DNA of 9,550 bases from an uncultured Mucilaginibacter sp. (GCF_946481715.1 NZ_CAMLOV010000195.1:1-9550); one strand, 5' to 3'; shown: positions 1 through 6,505, counted from the first letter of the stretch. Notes: generated from the sequence alone by a model not told the origin. A program made the numbers and translations.

Positions 1-426
1 TACGTAATGCTGTGTATAAAGTTTGTTGCCCGCTTTGCGGCGCAGGGTCAGCGAGTCGTTAGTTAGTTTTAATACTTCAAACTTTCGCTCGAGAGCCCCT
101 TTAGGATCAAGCACCAGCTGGCAGCTATCGGTAATATCCCAGGCACCGCTCAGAGGCACGTTATCGCTTAAAACGTTATAGGTTGAGTTGCTGTTTAACT
201 GAAAGTAGCCAATTGGGTGGATGAAGGTTTTGCTTTCAATTGTACCGGCGGCGTTGTAAGTATCAATTTCGGTAAAGGTGTTGGCCCATCTCTTAAAATA
301 ATCTACCTTATCATCGTAAAGGCAAGATTTTTTAAGATCATCAATCGCAGTCTGATCTTTTACACAAGAGCTGAGTGCAGCGATAGCCGTTATAAATATG
401 GTGTAGAAAGTAAATATTTTCCTCAT
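1..426 (-). CDS. Small lipoprotein, lipocalin-like appearance (3' end outside window)
   Basis: The frame is open from an ATG at 426-424 to the left edge, giving 142 residues without the C-terminus. The N-terminus is a classical lipoprotein signal: charged MRK, a hydrophobic stretch, then the lipobox LSSC with the acceptor Cys at residue 21. It is therefore expected to be lipidated and anchored in the inner or outer membrane, facing periplasm or surface. The mature part has short alternating beta-type stretches and the rhythm of Bacteroidota lipocalin-like lipoproteins: a YFQLNSNSTY strand, a GAWDI strand, then LVLDP and LKLTNDSLTLR. That resemblance is by eye only; no substrate can be given. 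It follows the flippase by 29 bases on the same strand and may be co-transcribed, but a perfect TATATTTG box 19 bases upstream of the ATG suggests its own promoter. Confidence is good for a real lipoprotein gene, low for the fold. Confidence 0.8.
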   Translation of the reverse strand, partial: MRKIFTFYTIFITAIAALSSCVKDQTAIDDLKKSCLYDDKVDYFKRWANTFTEIDTYNAAGTIESKTFIHPIGYFQLNSNSTYNVLSDNVPLSGAWDITDSCQLVLDPKGALERKFEVLKLTNDSLTLRRKAGNKLYTQHYV

Positions 427-445
427 TGTAAAAGGTTTAGTTATT

Positions 446-453
446 CAAATATA
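446..453 (-). promoter_or_regulatory. Candidate -7 promoter box (TATATTTG) for the lipoprotein gene
   Basis: Read on the minus strand, 453-446 is TATATTTG, matching all six fixed positions of the Bacteroidota -7 consensus TAnnTTTG. It ends 19 bases before the lipoprotein ATG, a usual distance. No convincing TTG/TTTG -33 element is seen about 19 bases further upstream, and the upstream half would lie inside the end of the flippase gene, so this may be a weak or secondary promoter. Confidence 0.4.
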
Positions 454-455
454 AT

Positions 456-1772
456 CTATTTTTTTAAAGGATTATCTTTTAATGAAATAAATAGTAGCGA
501 TCTCAGCATCATGACCCCCTGTGCCCTCACCTTTGGAATAAGCAATATAAAAAAGGTTGAACAAGCATAACCTATGAGTGTTGCAACGGCAGCGCCCATC
601 ATCCCCATCCGCGGTATCAATATCAGGTTGAGGACGATATTAACAATCGCGCCGAAAGCGGAGCGGATGAATGTAAGTTTCACATAATTTTCGGCAACTA
701 AATATTGCCCGTTTGCCGCTCCTAAAAACACAAAAACACCCGACCAGATATGCACCGACAGCGTAGGTGCCGCATAAGCATACTCGGGCGTATAAATCTT
801 ATATATCAGGTGTGATGAAAAGGTGATAACAATAGCAGCCGGCACGCTCAGGTATACCATCAGGTCGTACAGGTTTTGCAGGCGTTTACGGTAGCGCTCC
901 GGGTCGTCGCGCCGGGCATTTAAAATGGCAGGGAAAAGCGACGTAACAATAACGGAGGGGACAAAGTTCCAGGCCTCGCTTAGTAAAGCCACAGAAGCGT
1001 ATGCACCGGCTTCTTTTACGCCAATGATGTTTTGAATCATGATAGCGTCTATTTTCATATAAAGTGCCACCATCACCCCCGAAATAATAAGCGGCCAGGA
1101 TAACAACAGCATCTTTTTGGCTAATGGACTGCTAAACGTCCAGTCGAAAATATTGCGGCCTTTACGTTGATAAGTGAAAAAATACCCTACAGAAAGGAGC
1201 AGGAAATCGAGCGCATAGGCATAGATAAAATATACCAGCGGCATTTGCGCCCATATCAGCCAAAGTTTTATCAGGGCGGATACCAGCTTCCCTGTTACCT
1301 GCACCTGCATAATGTATTTTGATTGTACCTTGCTCTGGAAGTACGAATCGATAACGTTCAGCGCCTGCAACACACCGATAGAGGAGAGTATTAATACAAA
1401 GTAATAGGGAGTGCCTTTGGCCGGATAGATCTGATAAACCAGCCATATTAATGGCACACAGGCAAACCCAGCCATCGTTTTTAGCCAAAAAGAGGTGCCC
1501 AAAATTTGGTCCCGGTTTTTTGGGAACTGGTGTAGTTCTTTTACAATAAACTGGTCGAGCCCCAGGGTGGCAACGGCCGAAAAGAAATAAATATAGATGG
1601 TAGCCCCGCTAAATATCCCATTTTGCGCCCTGCCAAAGTAGCGGGTCAAAAAAATACCCACTATCATATTAATAGCCAGGCCACCTACACGCCCCACAAA
1701 AAGCATCCCCGTATTTTTAAAATACTTTTCTAAAGCCTGCTGGTCGAATCCTTTAATGGCGGGTATACGCAT
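456..1772 (-). CDS. Wzx-like oligosaccharide flippase (MOP superfamily)
   Basis: A 438-residue polytopic inner-membrane protein with roughly 12-14 hydrophobic helices, the usual size for polysaccharide-biosynthesis flippases of the MOP/MATE superfamily, which move lipid-linked glycans across the inner membrane. Family-typical features by eye: the N-terminal helix with RVGGLAIN (28-35), LTRYFGRAQNGIFS (42-55), the DQFIVKEL loop (73-80), the central KIDAIMIQ helix (240-247), ALLSEAWNF (262-270), and the C-terminal NLILIPRMGMMGAAVATLIGY region (382-402). The ATG at 1772-1770 is preferred because the first helix begins only about 20 residues later. It has no glycosyltransferase neighbours on its own side: typA lies upstream behind a terminator and a small lipoprotein gene downstream. 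Its glycan is therefore unknown; O-antigen-, capsule- or teichuronic-type precursors are all possible. A perfect TACCTTTG box just upstream suggests separate transcription from typA. Confidence 0.88.
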   Translation of the reverse strand: MRIPAIKGFDQQALEKYFKNTGMLFVGRVGGLAINMIVGIFLTRYFGRAQNGIFSGATIYIYFFSAVATLGLDQFIVKELHQFPKNRDQILGTSFWLKTMAGFACVPLIWLVYQIYPAKGTPYYFVLILSSIGVLQALNVIDSYFQSKVQSKYIMQVQVTGKLVSALIKLWLIWAQMPLVYFIYAYALDFLLLSVGYFFTYQRKGRNIFDWTFSSPLAKKMLLLSWPLIISGVMVALYMKIDAIMIQNIIGVKEAGAYASVALLSEAWNFVPSVIVTSLFPAILNARRDDPERYRKRLQNLYDLMVYLSVPAAIVITFSSHLIYKIYTPEYAYAAPTLSVHIWSGVFVFLGAANGQYLVAENYVKLTFIRSAFGAIVNIVLNLILIPRMGMMGAAVATLIGYACSTFFILLIPKVRAQGVMMLRSLLFISLKDNPLKK

Positions 1773-1780
1773 AGTTTGCG

Positions 1781-1788
1781 CAAAGGTA
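1781..1788 (-). promoter_or_regulatory. Candidate -7 promoter box (TACCTTTG) for the flippase gene
   Basis: Minus-strand 1788-1781 reads TACCTTTG, matching TAnnTTTG at all six fixed bases. It ends only 8 bases before the ATG at 1772, so transcription would start almost at the start codon, giving a leaderless or near-leaderless message. A good -33 element is not visible. The preceding terminator at 1850-1879 makes a promoter somewhere in 1773-1849 necessary if the flippase is transcribed efficiently. Confidence 0.4.
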
Positions 1789-1796
1789 ATGTTTTA

Positions 1797-1831
1797 GGTG
1801 AATGGTTGATTGAGTGAGTGGTGAATGGTTG
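1797..1831. repeat. 12-base direct repeat GGTGAATGGTTG, two copies
   Basis: Identical copies of GGTGAATGGTTG occupy 1797-1808 and 1820-1831, 23 bases start to start, directly upstream of the flippase promoter box. An 11-base part of the unit (GGTGAATGGTT) recurs upstream of typA at 3843-3853. The segment 1806-1827 also matches 3793-3814 at 19 of 22 positions. The unit looks like a simple-sequence repeat of intergenic DNA; an operator role is possible but not shown. Confidence 0.55.
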
Positions 1832-1849
1832 TTCAAATTGACAGCAAGC

Positions 1850-1879
1850 AAAAAGGCCATCATTACTGACGGCCTTTTT
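1850..1879 (-). terminator. Hairpin terminator after typA
   Basis: A perfect 9-base stem, AAAAAGGCC (1850-1858) with GGCCTTTTT (1871-1879), encloses a 12-base loop. On the minus strand it starts 22 bases after the typA stop codon and ends in a run of five T, the usual layout of an intrinsic terminator. Because the arms are A/T-tailed on both sides it could also act in the other direction, but no plus-strand gene approaches it. Confidence 0.8.
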
Positions 1880-1901
1880 ATTATCATAAACCATTCCCTA
1901 A

Positions 1902-3713
1902 TTACTGAGCCTGGAATTTTTTAGCGTTAATTCTGCGTTCGTTCTCGTTAAGGTAAATCTTACGCATACGGATACTTTGCGGGGTTACTTCAATGTATTC
2001 GTCGGCCTGGATGTACTCCATCGATTCTTCTAAAGAGAATTTAATGGCAGGTGCAATACGCACGTTGGTATCGCTACCAGATGCACGCATGTTGGTTAAC
2101 TGCTTGCCTTTGGTTAAGTTAATAACCAAATCATTATCGCGGATGTGCTCGCCTAAAACCTGTCCTTCGTAAACATCAGTTCCCGGGTCGATGTGGAAAC
2201 GGCCCCTGTCCTGTAATTTATCAATAGCGAAAGCGGTGGTTTTACCGGTATCCATAGATACCAATACACCGTTTAAGCGGCCTGGGATCTGGCCTTTCCA
2301 TGGTTCGTATGCTTTAAAGCGGTGGGCCATAATAGCCTCGCCACCGGTTGCGGTTAATACGTTGTTACGTAAGCCGATGATGCCACGCGCAGGGATATCA
2401 AACTCTAAGTGCTGTAAGTCGCCTTTTGGCTCCATAACCAACAGGTCGCCTTTGCGCTGTGTAACCAGTTCAATAACTTTACCTGCAACTTCGCCCGGTA
2501 CATCAACAATCAGGGTTTCAACCGGCTCGCATTTAACACCATCAATTTCTTTGATGATAACCTGCGGCTGGCCAACCTGCAATTCGTAACCTTCGCGGCG
2601 CATGGTTTCAATCAATACAGATAAATGGAGGATACCACGGCCATAAACCAGGTAAGAATCCGGCGACTCGGTTTCAACAACCTTAAGTGCCAGGTTTTTT
2701 TCCATCTCTTTGTATAAACGATCGCGCAGGTGGCGTGATGTTACAAACTTGCCTTCTTTACCAAAAAACGGTGAAGTGTTAATGGTGAACAACATGTTCA
2801 TGGTAGGCTCGTCAATTTTTATAACGGCCAGTTGTTCCGGTTTGTCAAAATCGGCAATGGTATCGCCAATGTCAAAACCTTCAATACCAACAACCGCGCA
2901 AATATCGCCGCTGCTAACCGAAGTTGCTTTTACTTTACCCAATCCTTCGAAAGTGTAAAGTTCTTTGATACGTGATTTTTGGATACTGCCATCGCGTTTT
3001 ACCAACGATACCGGCATGTTTTCTTTAATAGTACCACGGGCAACGCGACCAATGGCTATACGACCTACGAAAGATGAGTAATCTAACGAGGTGATCTGCA
3101 TTTGCAGGGTACCTTCTTCTATAGGAGCAGGAGGGATGTTCTCTAAAATAGCATCCATCAACGGGAAAATATCCTCGGTAGGTTTTTTCCAGTCGGTGCT
3201 CATCCAGCCTTGTTTAGATGAACCGTAGATAACCGGGAAATCCAGTTGATCTTCAGTAGCCTCAAGGTTAAAGAATAGTTCAAAGATCTGTTCGTAAACT
3301 TCCTCAGGGCGGCAGTTTTCTTTATCCACTTTGTTTACAACCACAATTGGTTTTAAGCCTAAAGCCAAAGCCTTTTGGGTTACAAAGCGGGTTTGAGGCA
3401 TAGCGCCTTCAAATGCATCGCATAATAATAAAACGCCATCAGCCATTTTCAATACACGCTCCACCTCACCGCCAAAGTCGGCGTGACCAGGGGTATCGAT
3501 GATGTTGATCTTAACATCTTTATACATAACCGAAACGTTTTTCGATACGATGGTGATACCACGCTCGCGCTCCAGGTCATTGTTGTCTAAGATCAGTTCG
3601 CCTGTTTCTTGTCCGTCACGGAAGATGGCGCAGCTGTGTAAAATTTTGTCAACCAATGTGGTTTTACCGTGGTCAACGTGTGCGATGATCGCTATATTTC
3701 TTATTTTTTGCAT
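1902..3713 (-). CDS. typA: Ribosome-associated translational GTPase TypA/BipA
   Basis: A 603-residue GTPase of the elongation-factor family, full length for TypA/BipA. It binds the 70S ribosome at the EF-G site and is known to help ribosome assembly and adaptation to cold and stress. G-domain motifs are intact: G1 AHVDHGKTT (11-19), G2 region RERGITI (49-55), G3 DTPGH (73-77), G4 NKVD (127-130), G5-like GSSK (164-167). After it come the EF-Tu-like beta-barrel domain, an EF-G-III-like domain, the EF-G-V-like domain with RGIIGLRN, and the TypA-specific C-terminal domain ending in ERRINAKKFQAQ. The ATG at 3713 places the P-loop at the normal distance. It is monocistronic by the look of the flanks: own promoter box 24 bases upstream and a strong hairpin terminator 22 bases after the stop. 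Nothing is missing or broken. Confidence 0.98.
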   Translation of the reverse strand: MQKIRNIAIIAHVDHGKTTLVDKILHSCAIFRDGQETGELILDNNDLERERGITIVSKNVSVMYKDVKINIIDTPGHADFGGEVERVLKMADGVLLLCDAFEGAMPQTRFVTQKALALGLKPIVVVNKVDKENCRPEEVYEQIFELFFNLEATEDQLDFPVIYGSSKQGWMSTDWKKPTEDIFPLMDAILENIPPAPIEEGTLQMQITSLDYSSFVGRIAIGRVARGTIKENMPVSLVKRDGSIQKSRIKELYTFEGLGKVKATSVSSGDICAVVGIEGFDIGDTIADFDKPEQLAVIKIDEPTMNMLFTINTSPFFGKEGKFVTSRHLRDRLYKEMEKNLALKVVETESPDSYLVYGRGILHLSVLIETMRREGYELQVGQPQVIIKEIDGVKCEPVETLIVDVPGEVAGKVIELVTQRKGDLLVMEPKGDLQHLEFDIPARGIIGLRNNVLTATGGEAIMAHRFKAYEPWKGQIPGRLNGVLVSMDTGKTTAFAIDKLQDRGRFHIDPGTDVYEGQVLGEHIRDNDLVINLTKGKQLTNMRASGSDTNVRIAPAIKFSLEESMEYIQADEYIEVTPQSIRMRKIYLNENERRINAKKFQAQ

Positions 3714-3719
3714 GAAAAT

Positions 3720-3772
3720 GCCCTTCTAAATTTGGCGCAAAGATACGCTTAAATATTGGGATTTGAAAGGGC
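3720..3772. repeat. Inverted repeat framing the typA promoter
   Basis: GCCCTTCTAAAT (3720-3731) and ATTTGAAAGGGC (3761-3772) are inverted copies matching at 10 of 12 positions, separated by 29 bases that contain the typA -7 box. One arm would lie in the short 5' leader, the other over the expected -33 region. This could be an operator pair or a leader structure; chance is not excluded. Confidence 0.45.
3738..3745 (-). promoter_or_regulatory. typA promoter -7 box (TATCTTTG)
   Basis: Minus-strand 3745-3738 reads TATCTTTG, a perfect TAnnTTTG. About 19 bases upstream is TTTC (3768-3765), an imperfect -33 element. Transcription would begin near 3731, leaving a leader of roughly 18 bases before the ATG at 3713, with no Shine-Dalgarno sequence, as is usual in Bacteroidota. 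Confidence 0.6.
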
Positions 3773-3792
3773 AGGGTGGTTTTTACAATTGT

Positions 3793-3853
3793 TTGATGGA
3801 GAGAGTGGTGGATGTGCAGATGTGCGGGTATGCAAATGTGCAGGTGAATGGTT
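3793..3853. repeat. Degenerate short tandem repeats (ATGTGCA / GTGAATGG units)
   Basis: ATGTGCAG, ATGTGCGGGT, ATGCAA and ATGTGCAG follow each other from about 3812 to 3842, a degenerate repeat with a period of roughly 8-10 bases. It is flanked by a segment matching the flippase leader at 19 of 22 positions (3793-3814 against 1806-1827) and by GGTGAATGGTT (3843-3853). Such strings, read on the other strand as GCACATCTGCACAT, are familiar to me from intergenic DNA of Bacteroidota, but their copy number here cannot be judged. Confidence 0.5.
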
Positions 3854-3888
3854 TTTTGGAAAGGAGGATAATGGGATAATACTTTGTT

Positions 3889-3960
3889 ATTCCCGTCGAG
3901 CTGAGGGAATGTAAGAGGAAAGGGGGACGAGGAACTATCTCTTGAGAAAGCGAAAAGTAT
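3889..3960. repeat. Probable degraded dispersed intergenic repeat with hairpin
   Basis: ATTCCC (3889-3894) and GGGAAT (3905-3910) form a perfect 6-base stem with a 10-base loop containing GTCGAG. This is followed by GACGAGGAACTATCTCTTG (3926-3944). The combination resembles dispersed Bacteroidota repeats of the type GACGAGGAA...ATCTCTTG that lie between genes. The assignment rests on memory of that pattern. Confidence 0.35.
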
Positions 3961-4035
3961 TCTGCGGGTGCAATTCGACAATTCAAACTGCTAAACTGTA
4001 AACCGCCTCCTGCAAACTGAATTCATGGCGTTGCC

Positions 4036-4113
4036 TGCAGCCCGCGCTATCCGTTCCAAGTCCGCACTTCGCTGCGCTGCGTTTACGGGCTTTCCACTGC
4101 TATCGCTAACGCA
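4036..4113. repeat. Probable dispersed intergenic repeat, CGCGCTATCCG...GCTATCGCTAACGCA type
   Basis: The segment runs from CTGCAGCCCGCGCTATCCG to GCTATCGCTAACGCAGG. In its centre AAGTCCG (4058-4064) pairs with CGGGCTT (4086-4092) through 7 base pairs including one G-U, around a 21-base loop. The two flanks carry related CGCTATCCG and TGCTATCGC strings. I recall very similar conserved flanks around a variable hairpin in many Flavobacterium/Pedobacter-like intergenic regions, their function unknown. Composition is much richer in G+C than the surroundings. Confidence 0.5.
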
Positions 4114-4271
4114 GGGTTGCGTAAAACCAAAACCCACTCAATCACGGCCTATGCACCGCACATGCGGCGAAAACGCCCGTGCGGGCATAAATTAAATAAT
4201 CAGCAACCCTTCGTAAAAACCTACTAAACGACACAGCCATGTGCGAAACCGGCGATGCAAAAAAACCCTTA

Positions 4272-4303
4272 ATCGGTGAAATCACCCCCTGATCGGTGTA
4301 ATC
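4272..4303. repeat. Doubled 12-base unit ATCGGTG(A/T)AATC
   Basis: ATCGGTGAAATC (4272-4283) and ATCGGTGTAATC (4292-4303) are 20 bases apart and differ at one base. They begin just after the stop codon of the barrel gene. The first copy includes the small palindrome GGTGA-AA-TCACC (4275-4286), and a run of seven A lies at 4259-4265, which would read as T in the transcript, so a weak terminator role is conceivable. Confidence 0.5.
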
Positions 4304-4308
4304 CCAAA

Positions 4309-5154
4309 CTATATCTTCAACACTGCCTGCAAAGCGCCGCCATACCCCACGCCGGAGTTGCGCCCCATAAAAGTATAAAAACCGTTGCCGAATAACGAAA
4401 AACGGCGGCTGAAGGTGTGGCCTACGTTAATGGCCCCTTTGGTAAATGCAAAATCGCGGTTTACGCTTAGGTTTTGGCTGAAAGATTTATTTGAGCTGGA
4501 GGAGTTTTGTCCGCCCACCTCAAAACTTATTTGGTTTTTTTTATTAATTGGGATACCCAGCAGGGCCGAGTACAGGATAACATTTGGGCCCTGTGTATCA
4601 AAGTAGCGGCGGTAACCTGCCTCTACGTTAAAATAGCAACCCCGTAAAAAGTTTTTGTTAAAGCTGCCGGTGTACATGAATTTAACCTCGGAGCCGAAGG
4701 TGCCGTACCCAAGGTCGAGCACATCCTCATCATGTTTATAAAGCGGCGCTATGCCCGATACCTGTACCGAGAAATAAGCCTTGTAATCGAAATTAACAAG
4801 CGCGTAGCTTAAGCCTGCCTGCAAATCGCCAAAGCCAAAGCTCTCCTGGTAAGTGGTACCGGCGCTGGTTGTAAACTGGCTTTGCTGGTTGGGCGCTAAA
4901 ACGTTTACAATAAGGTCCAGCCGGCGGGTTATGCCATAACCTAAATACAAGCCGTATGCGTAGCTGGTAAACTGGCTGTTGCCTGCCGGTTTTACCTTTT
5001 TGCCGCTGGAATTGTACACATCCTTAGATGTATAATAATTAAACGATGGTACAACAATATTGCGGTACTTGCCAATAGGCCAGCCTGCAAATGCTTGCTG
5101 CCGGGCCGTGCCGATGATAACCAGTAGTAAACAAATTATGTAAATTCTTTTCAT
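4309..5154 (-). CDS. XagA-like outer-membrane beta-barrel protein
   Basis: A 281-residue exported protein. It has a Sec signal peptide (MKR, hydrophobic core 4-15) with a likely cleavage after AFA at residue 23, leaving a mature start of GWPIGK. The rest is a run of amphipathic beta-type stretches rich in Tyr, Phe and Gly with short polar turns, as in outer-membrane barrels of about 12 strands, ending with a strand GGALQAVLKI. The GWP.GK start followed by a NYYTSKDVYNSSGKK hairpin and FTSYAYGLYLGYGITRRLDL recalls the XagA family, which in Xanthomonas is encoded with a glycosyltransferase for exopolysaccharide. That family call is by eye and moderate. It follows the esterase gene by 13 bases, so the two are almost certainly co-transcribed; a role in exporting or docking the polymer made by the upstream glycosyltransferase is an inference. 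A general porin-like protein is the alternative. Confidence 0.72.
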   Translation of the reverse strand: MKRIYIICLLLVIIGTARQQAFAGWPIGKYRNIVVPSFNYYTSKDVYNSSGKKVKPAGNSQFTSYAYGLYLGYGITRRLDLIVNVLAPNQQSQFTTSAGTTYQESFGFGDLQAGLSYALVNFDYKAYFSVQVSGIAPLYKHDEDVLDLGYGTFGSEVKFMYTGSFNKNFLRGCYFNVEAGYRRYFDTQGPNVILYSALLGIPINKKNQISFEVGGQNSSSSNKSFSQNLSVNRDFAFTKGAINVGHTFSRRFSLFGNGFYTFMGRNSGVGYGGALQAVLKI

Positions 5155-5167
5155 AGGTCTCTGGTGT

Positions 5168-6505
5168 TTATGGCATCCTGAAATCTTCTTTCAGCCAGTA
5201 GTATTGGAATGTAAAGTAGGTAAAATTTACTTCGTGCGCTTTATCGGCCACCACAAAATATTCGTTATTGGTGTTGGCAAATTTATTGAACATGCCAAAG
5301 CTGCAACGCGGCGGGCAAAATTCATCAAGCAAGCCAATGCCCATCAATACTTTGCTTTTTACTTTATCGGCAAAGTTTTGCGGGTCGTAATAATCCCAAA
5401 CGGCCAGCAGTTTTTCTTTAGTAAAGCCAGGGTGCTTTTTTACATAGTCATGAAAAACCAGGGTTGGCCAGGTATCTACCGGGTACGAACTGCCAATGGC
5501 GTACGAATTGTGCATATCGGCATACAACGGCACCTGAAAGGTACACAGCTTTATACGCTTATCCATAGCGGCTACAAACACAGCCAATGCACCGCCCTGG
5601 CTACCACCCTCCACTACGATCTTTTCGGGGTTTAGGCGAAGTTTAGCCGCATTGGTTACCAAAAAATCTACCCCCCGCAGGCAATCCATATAAACACCAC
5701 GGTAAATGTACTTGTCGCGGCTTTCTATGTTCACTAAGTTGTATTGTTTGTAATCGGGCGCTATTACATCCCGGCTGTTGCCGTTGCCGCGTACGTTAAT
5801 GGTAAATACCGCAAAGTCCTCCTTGTCATAATCGGGCTTCATATCAATGGTGTAACCCGGCACCCGGTAAAGTATGGGGTAGTTTTTGCCGCCTTTTGGT
5901 ACAGTAAGCCAGCCGCGGATGGTAATGCCCTCCCATGATTTCATCTCGGCCAGGTACACAACTTTCTCTTTGGTCGATTTCTTTTTGTCTTCGGTAAATT
6001 TAAACTCGGGCTTAATATTTTTTAAGGTATCAATAGTGCCTTTCCAAAAAGCATCAAAATCGGCAGGTTTGTGCAGCGCGGTTTTTATTTTTTCGGGCTC
6101 GATGCCAAACACGCGTTTTATCGTATCATCATACGTAGTAAGGTTTACCATAAAGTGCACGCGGTAAAAACCGGGTATGCGTTTAGGAAGCAATACGGTA
6201 TAGGTGTCTGAGGAGTTTTTTATCAGATGGACAAACATACTGGCGGTAGATAGCACCCTGAAATCGTCGGTAAGTACGTTGTAGGTAAGCTTTCCGTCCT
6301 GGTTTTCTTTGTACGTGCTTTTCATCTTCAGCTTAAACTCAACATCGTCGCCACCTTTAAAAATACCGTTTTTGGTGCCGGGTTTTACTTCAATAAATAC
6401 CTCGCCTTCTTCTTCTTTATCATCCTGGGCAAAGGCGCTGTAGCAGCCTGCAAGGATGATGCTTACGGTAACAACATAAAATTTAAACCCTCGTAGTATT
6501 TGCAT
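5168..6505 (-). CDS. Exported CE7-type acetyl esterase (AXE1 family) with N-terminal beta domain
   Basis: A 445-residue alpha/beta-hydrolase of the acetyl xylan esterase/cephalosporin-C deacetylase group (CE7), which removes O-acetyl groups from sugars. The triad is visible: nucleophile Ser302 in GGSQGG, Asp394 in GLLDEFCPP, and His424 in DKAHEV. RVPGY (214-218) and NVRGNGNSRD (237-246) are further family landmarks. Typical CE7 enzymes are about 320 residues and cytoplasmic. This one adds a signal sequence and a beta-rich, probably immunoglobulin-like domain (about 34-135). The signal ends in a clean lipobox LAGC (Cys21), so a lipoprotein is likely; cleavage at AFA/Q (26/27) is the alternative. 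It follows the acyltransferase gene by 32 bases and precedes the barrel gene by 13. The substrate may be O-acetylated polymer from this locus or plant xylan; the former fits the neighbours better. Confidence 0.88.
   Translation of the reverse strand: MQILRGFKFYVVTVSIILAGCYSAFAQDDKEEEGEVFIEVKPGTKNGIFKGGDDVEFKLKMKSTYKENQDGKLTYNVLTDDFRVLSTASMFVHLIKNSSDTYTVLLPKRIPGFYRVHFMVNLTTYDDTIKRVFGIEPEKIKTALHKPADFDAFWKGTIDTLKNIKPEFKFTEDKKKSTKEKVVYLAEMKSWEGITIRGWLTVPKGGKNYPILYRVPGYTIDMKPDYDKEDFAVFTINVRGNGNSRDVIAPDYKQYNLVNIESRDKYIYRGVYMDCLRGVDFLVTNAAKLRLNPEKIVVEGGSQGGALAVFVAAMDKRIKLCTFQVPLYADMHNSYAIGSSYPVDTWPTLVFHDYVKKHPGFTKEKLLAVWDYYDPQNFADKVKSKVLMGIGLLDEFCPPRCSFGMFNKFANTNNEYFVVADKAHEVNFTYFTFQYYWLKEDFRMP

Larger units (their letters stand above)
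3714..4308. other. 595-base intergenic region, repeat-rich, no credible gene
   Basis: Between the end of the barrel gene (4309) and typA. Apart from the typA promoter it consists of short repeat-like patches: GTGGTG/GTGAATGG- and ATGTGCA-type units at 3793-3853, a segment at 3889-3960 with a 6-base hairpin, a hairpin-bearing segment at 4036-4113, GC-rich small hairpins at 4155-4186, and a doubled ATCGGTG(A/T)AATC unit at 4272-4303. Small open frames here translate repeats and show no protein-like composition. No tRNA or recognised RNA gene is seen. Confidence 0.6.

Noticed and set aside
217..570. Plus-strand open frame over the lipoprotein and flippase ends
   Set aside because: It lies opposite two well-supported genes, crosses their boundary and has no family features.
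2191..2958. Plus-strand open frames inside typA
   Set aside because: Antisense shadows of a highly conserved GTPase gene.
3811..3842. CRISPR array
   Set aside because: Units are 8-10 bases, degenerate, without spacers, and no cas gene is present.
3673..3986. Two overlapping minus-strand small open frames before typA (67 and 102 codons)
   Set aside because: They translate repeat units (HICIPAHLHIHH-like strings), overlap the typA promoter and show no protein-like composition.
4175..4186. GCCCG-TG-CGGGC as a functional hairpin
   Set aside because: The 2-base loop is too tight and no T-run follows; probably part of the GC-rich repeat patch.
4275..4286. GGTGA-AA-TCACC palindrome as a strong terminator
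   Set aside because: The stem is only 5 base pairs with a 2-base loop and is separated from the T-run by about 9 bases; kept only as a weak possibility.
5204..6167. Plus-strand open frames opposite the esterase
   Set aside because: Antisense shadows; the minus-strand frame has a complete catalytic triad.
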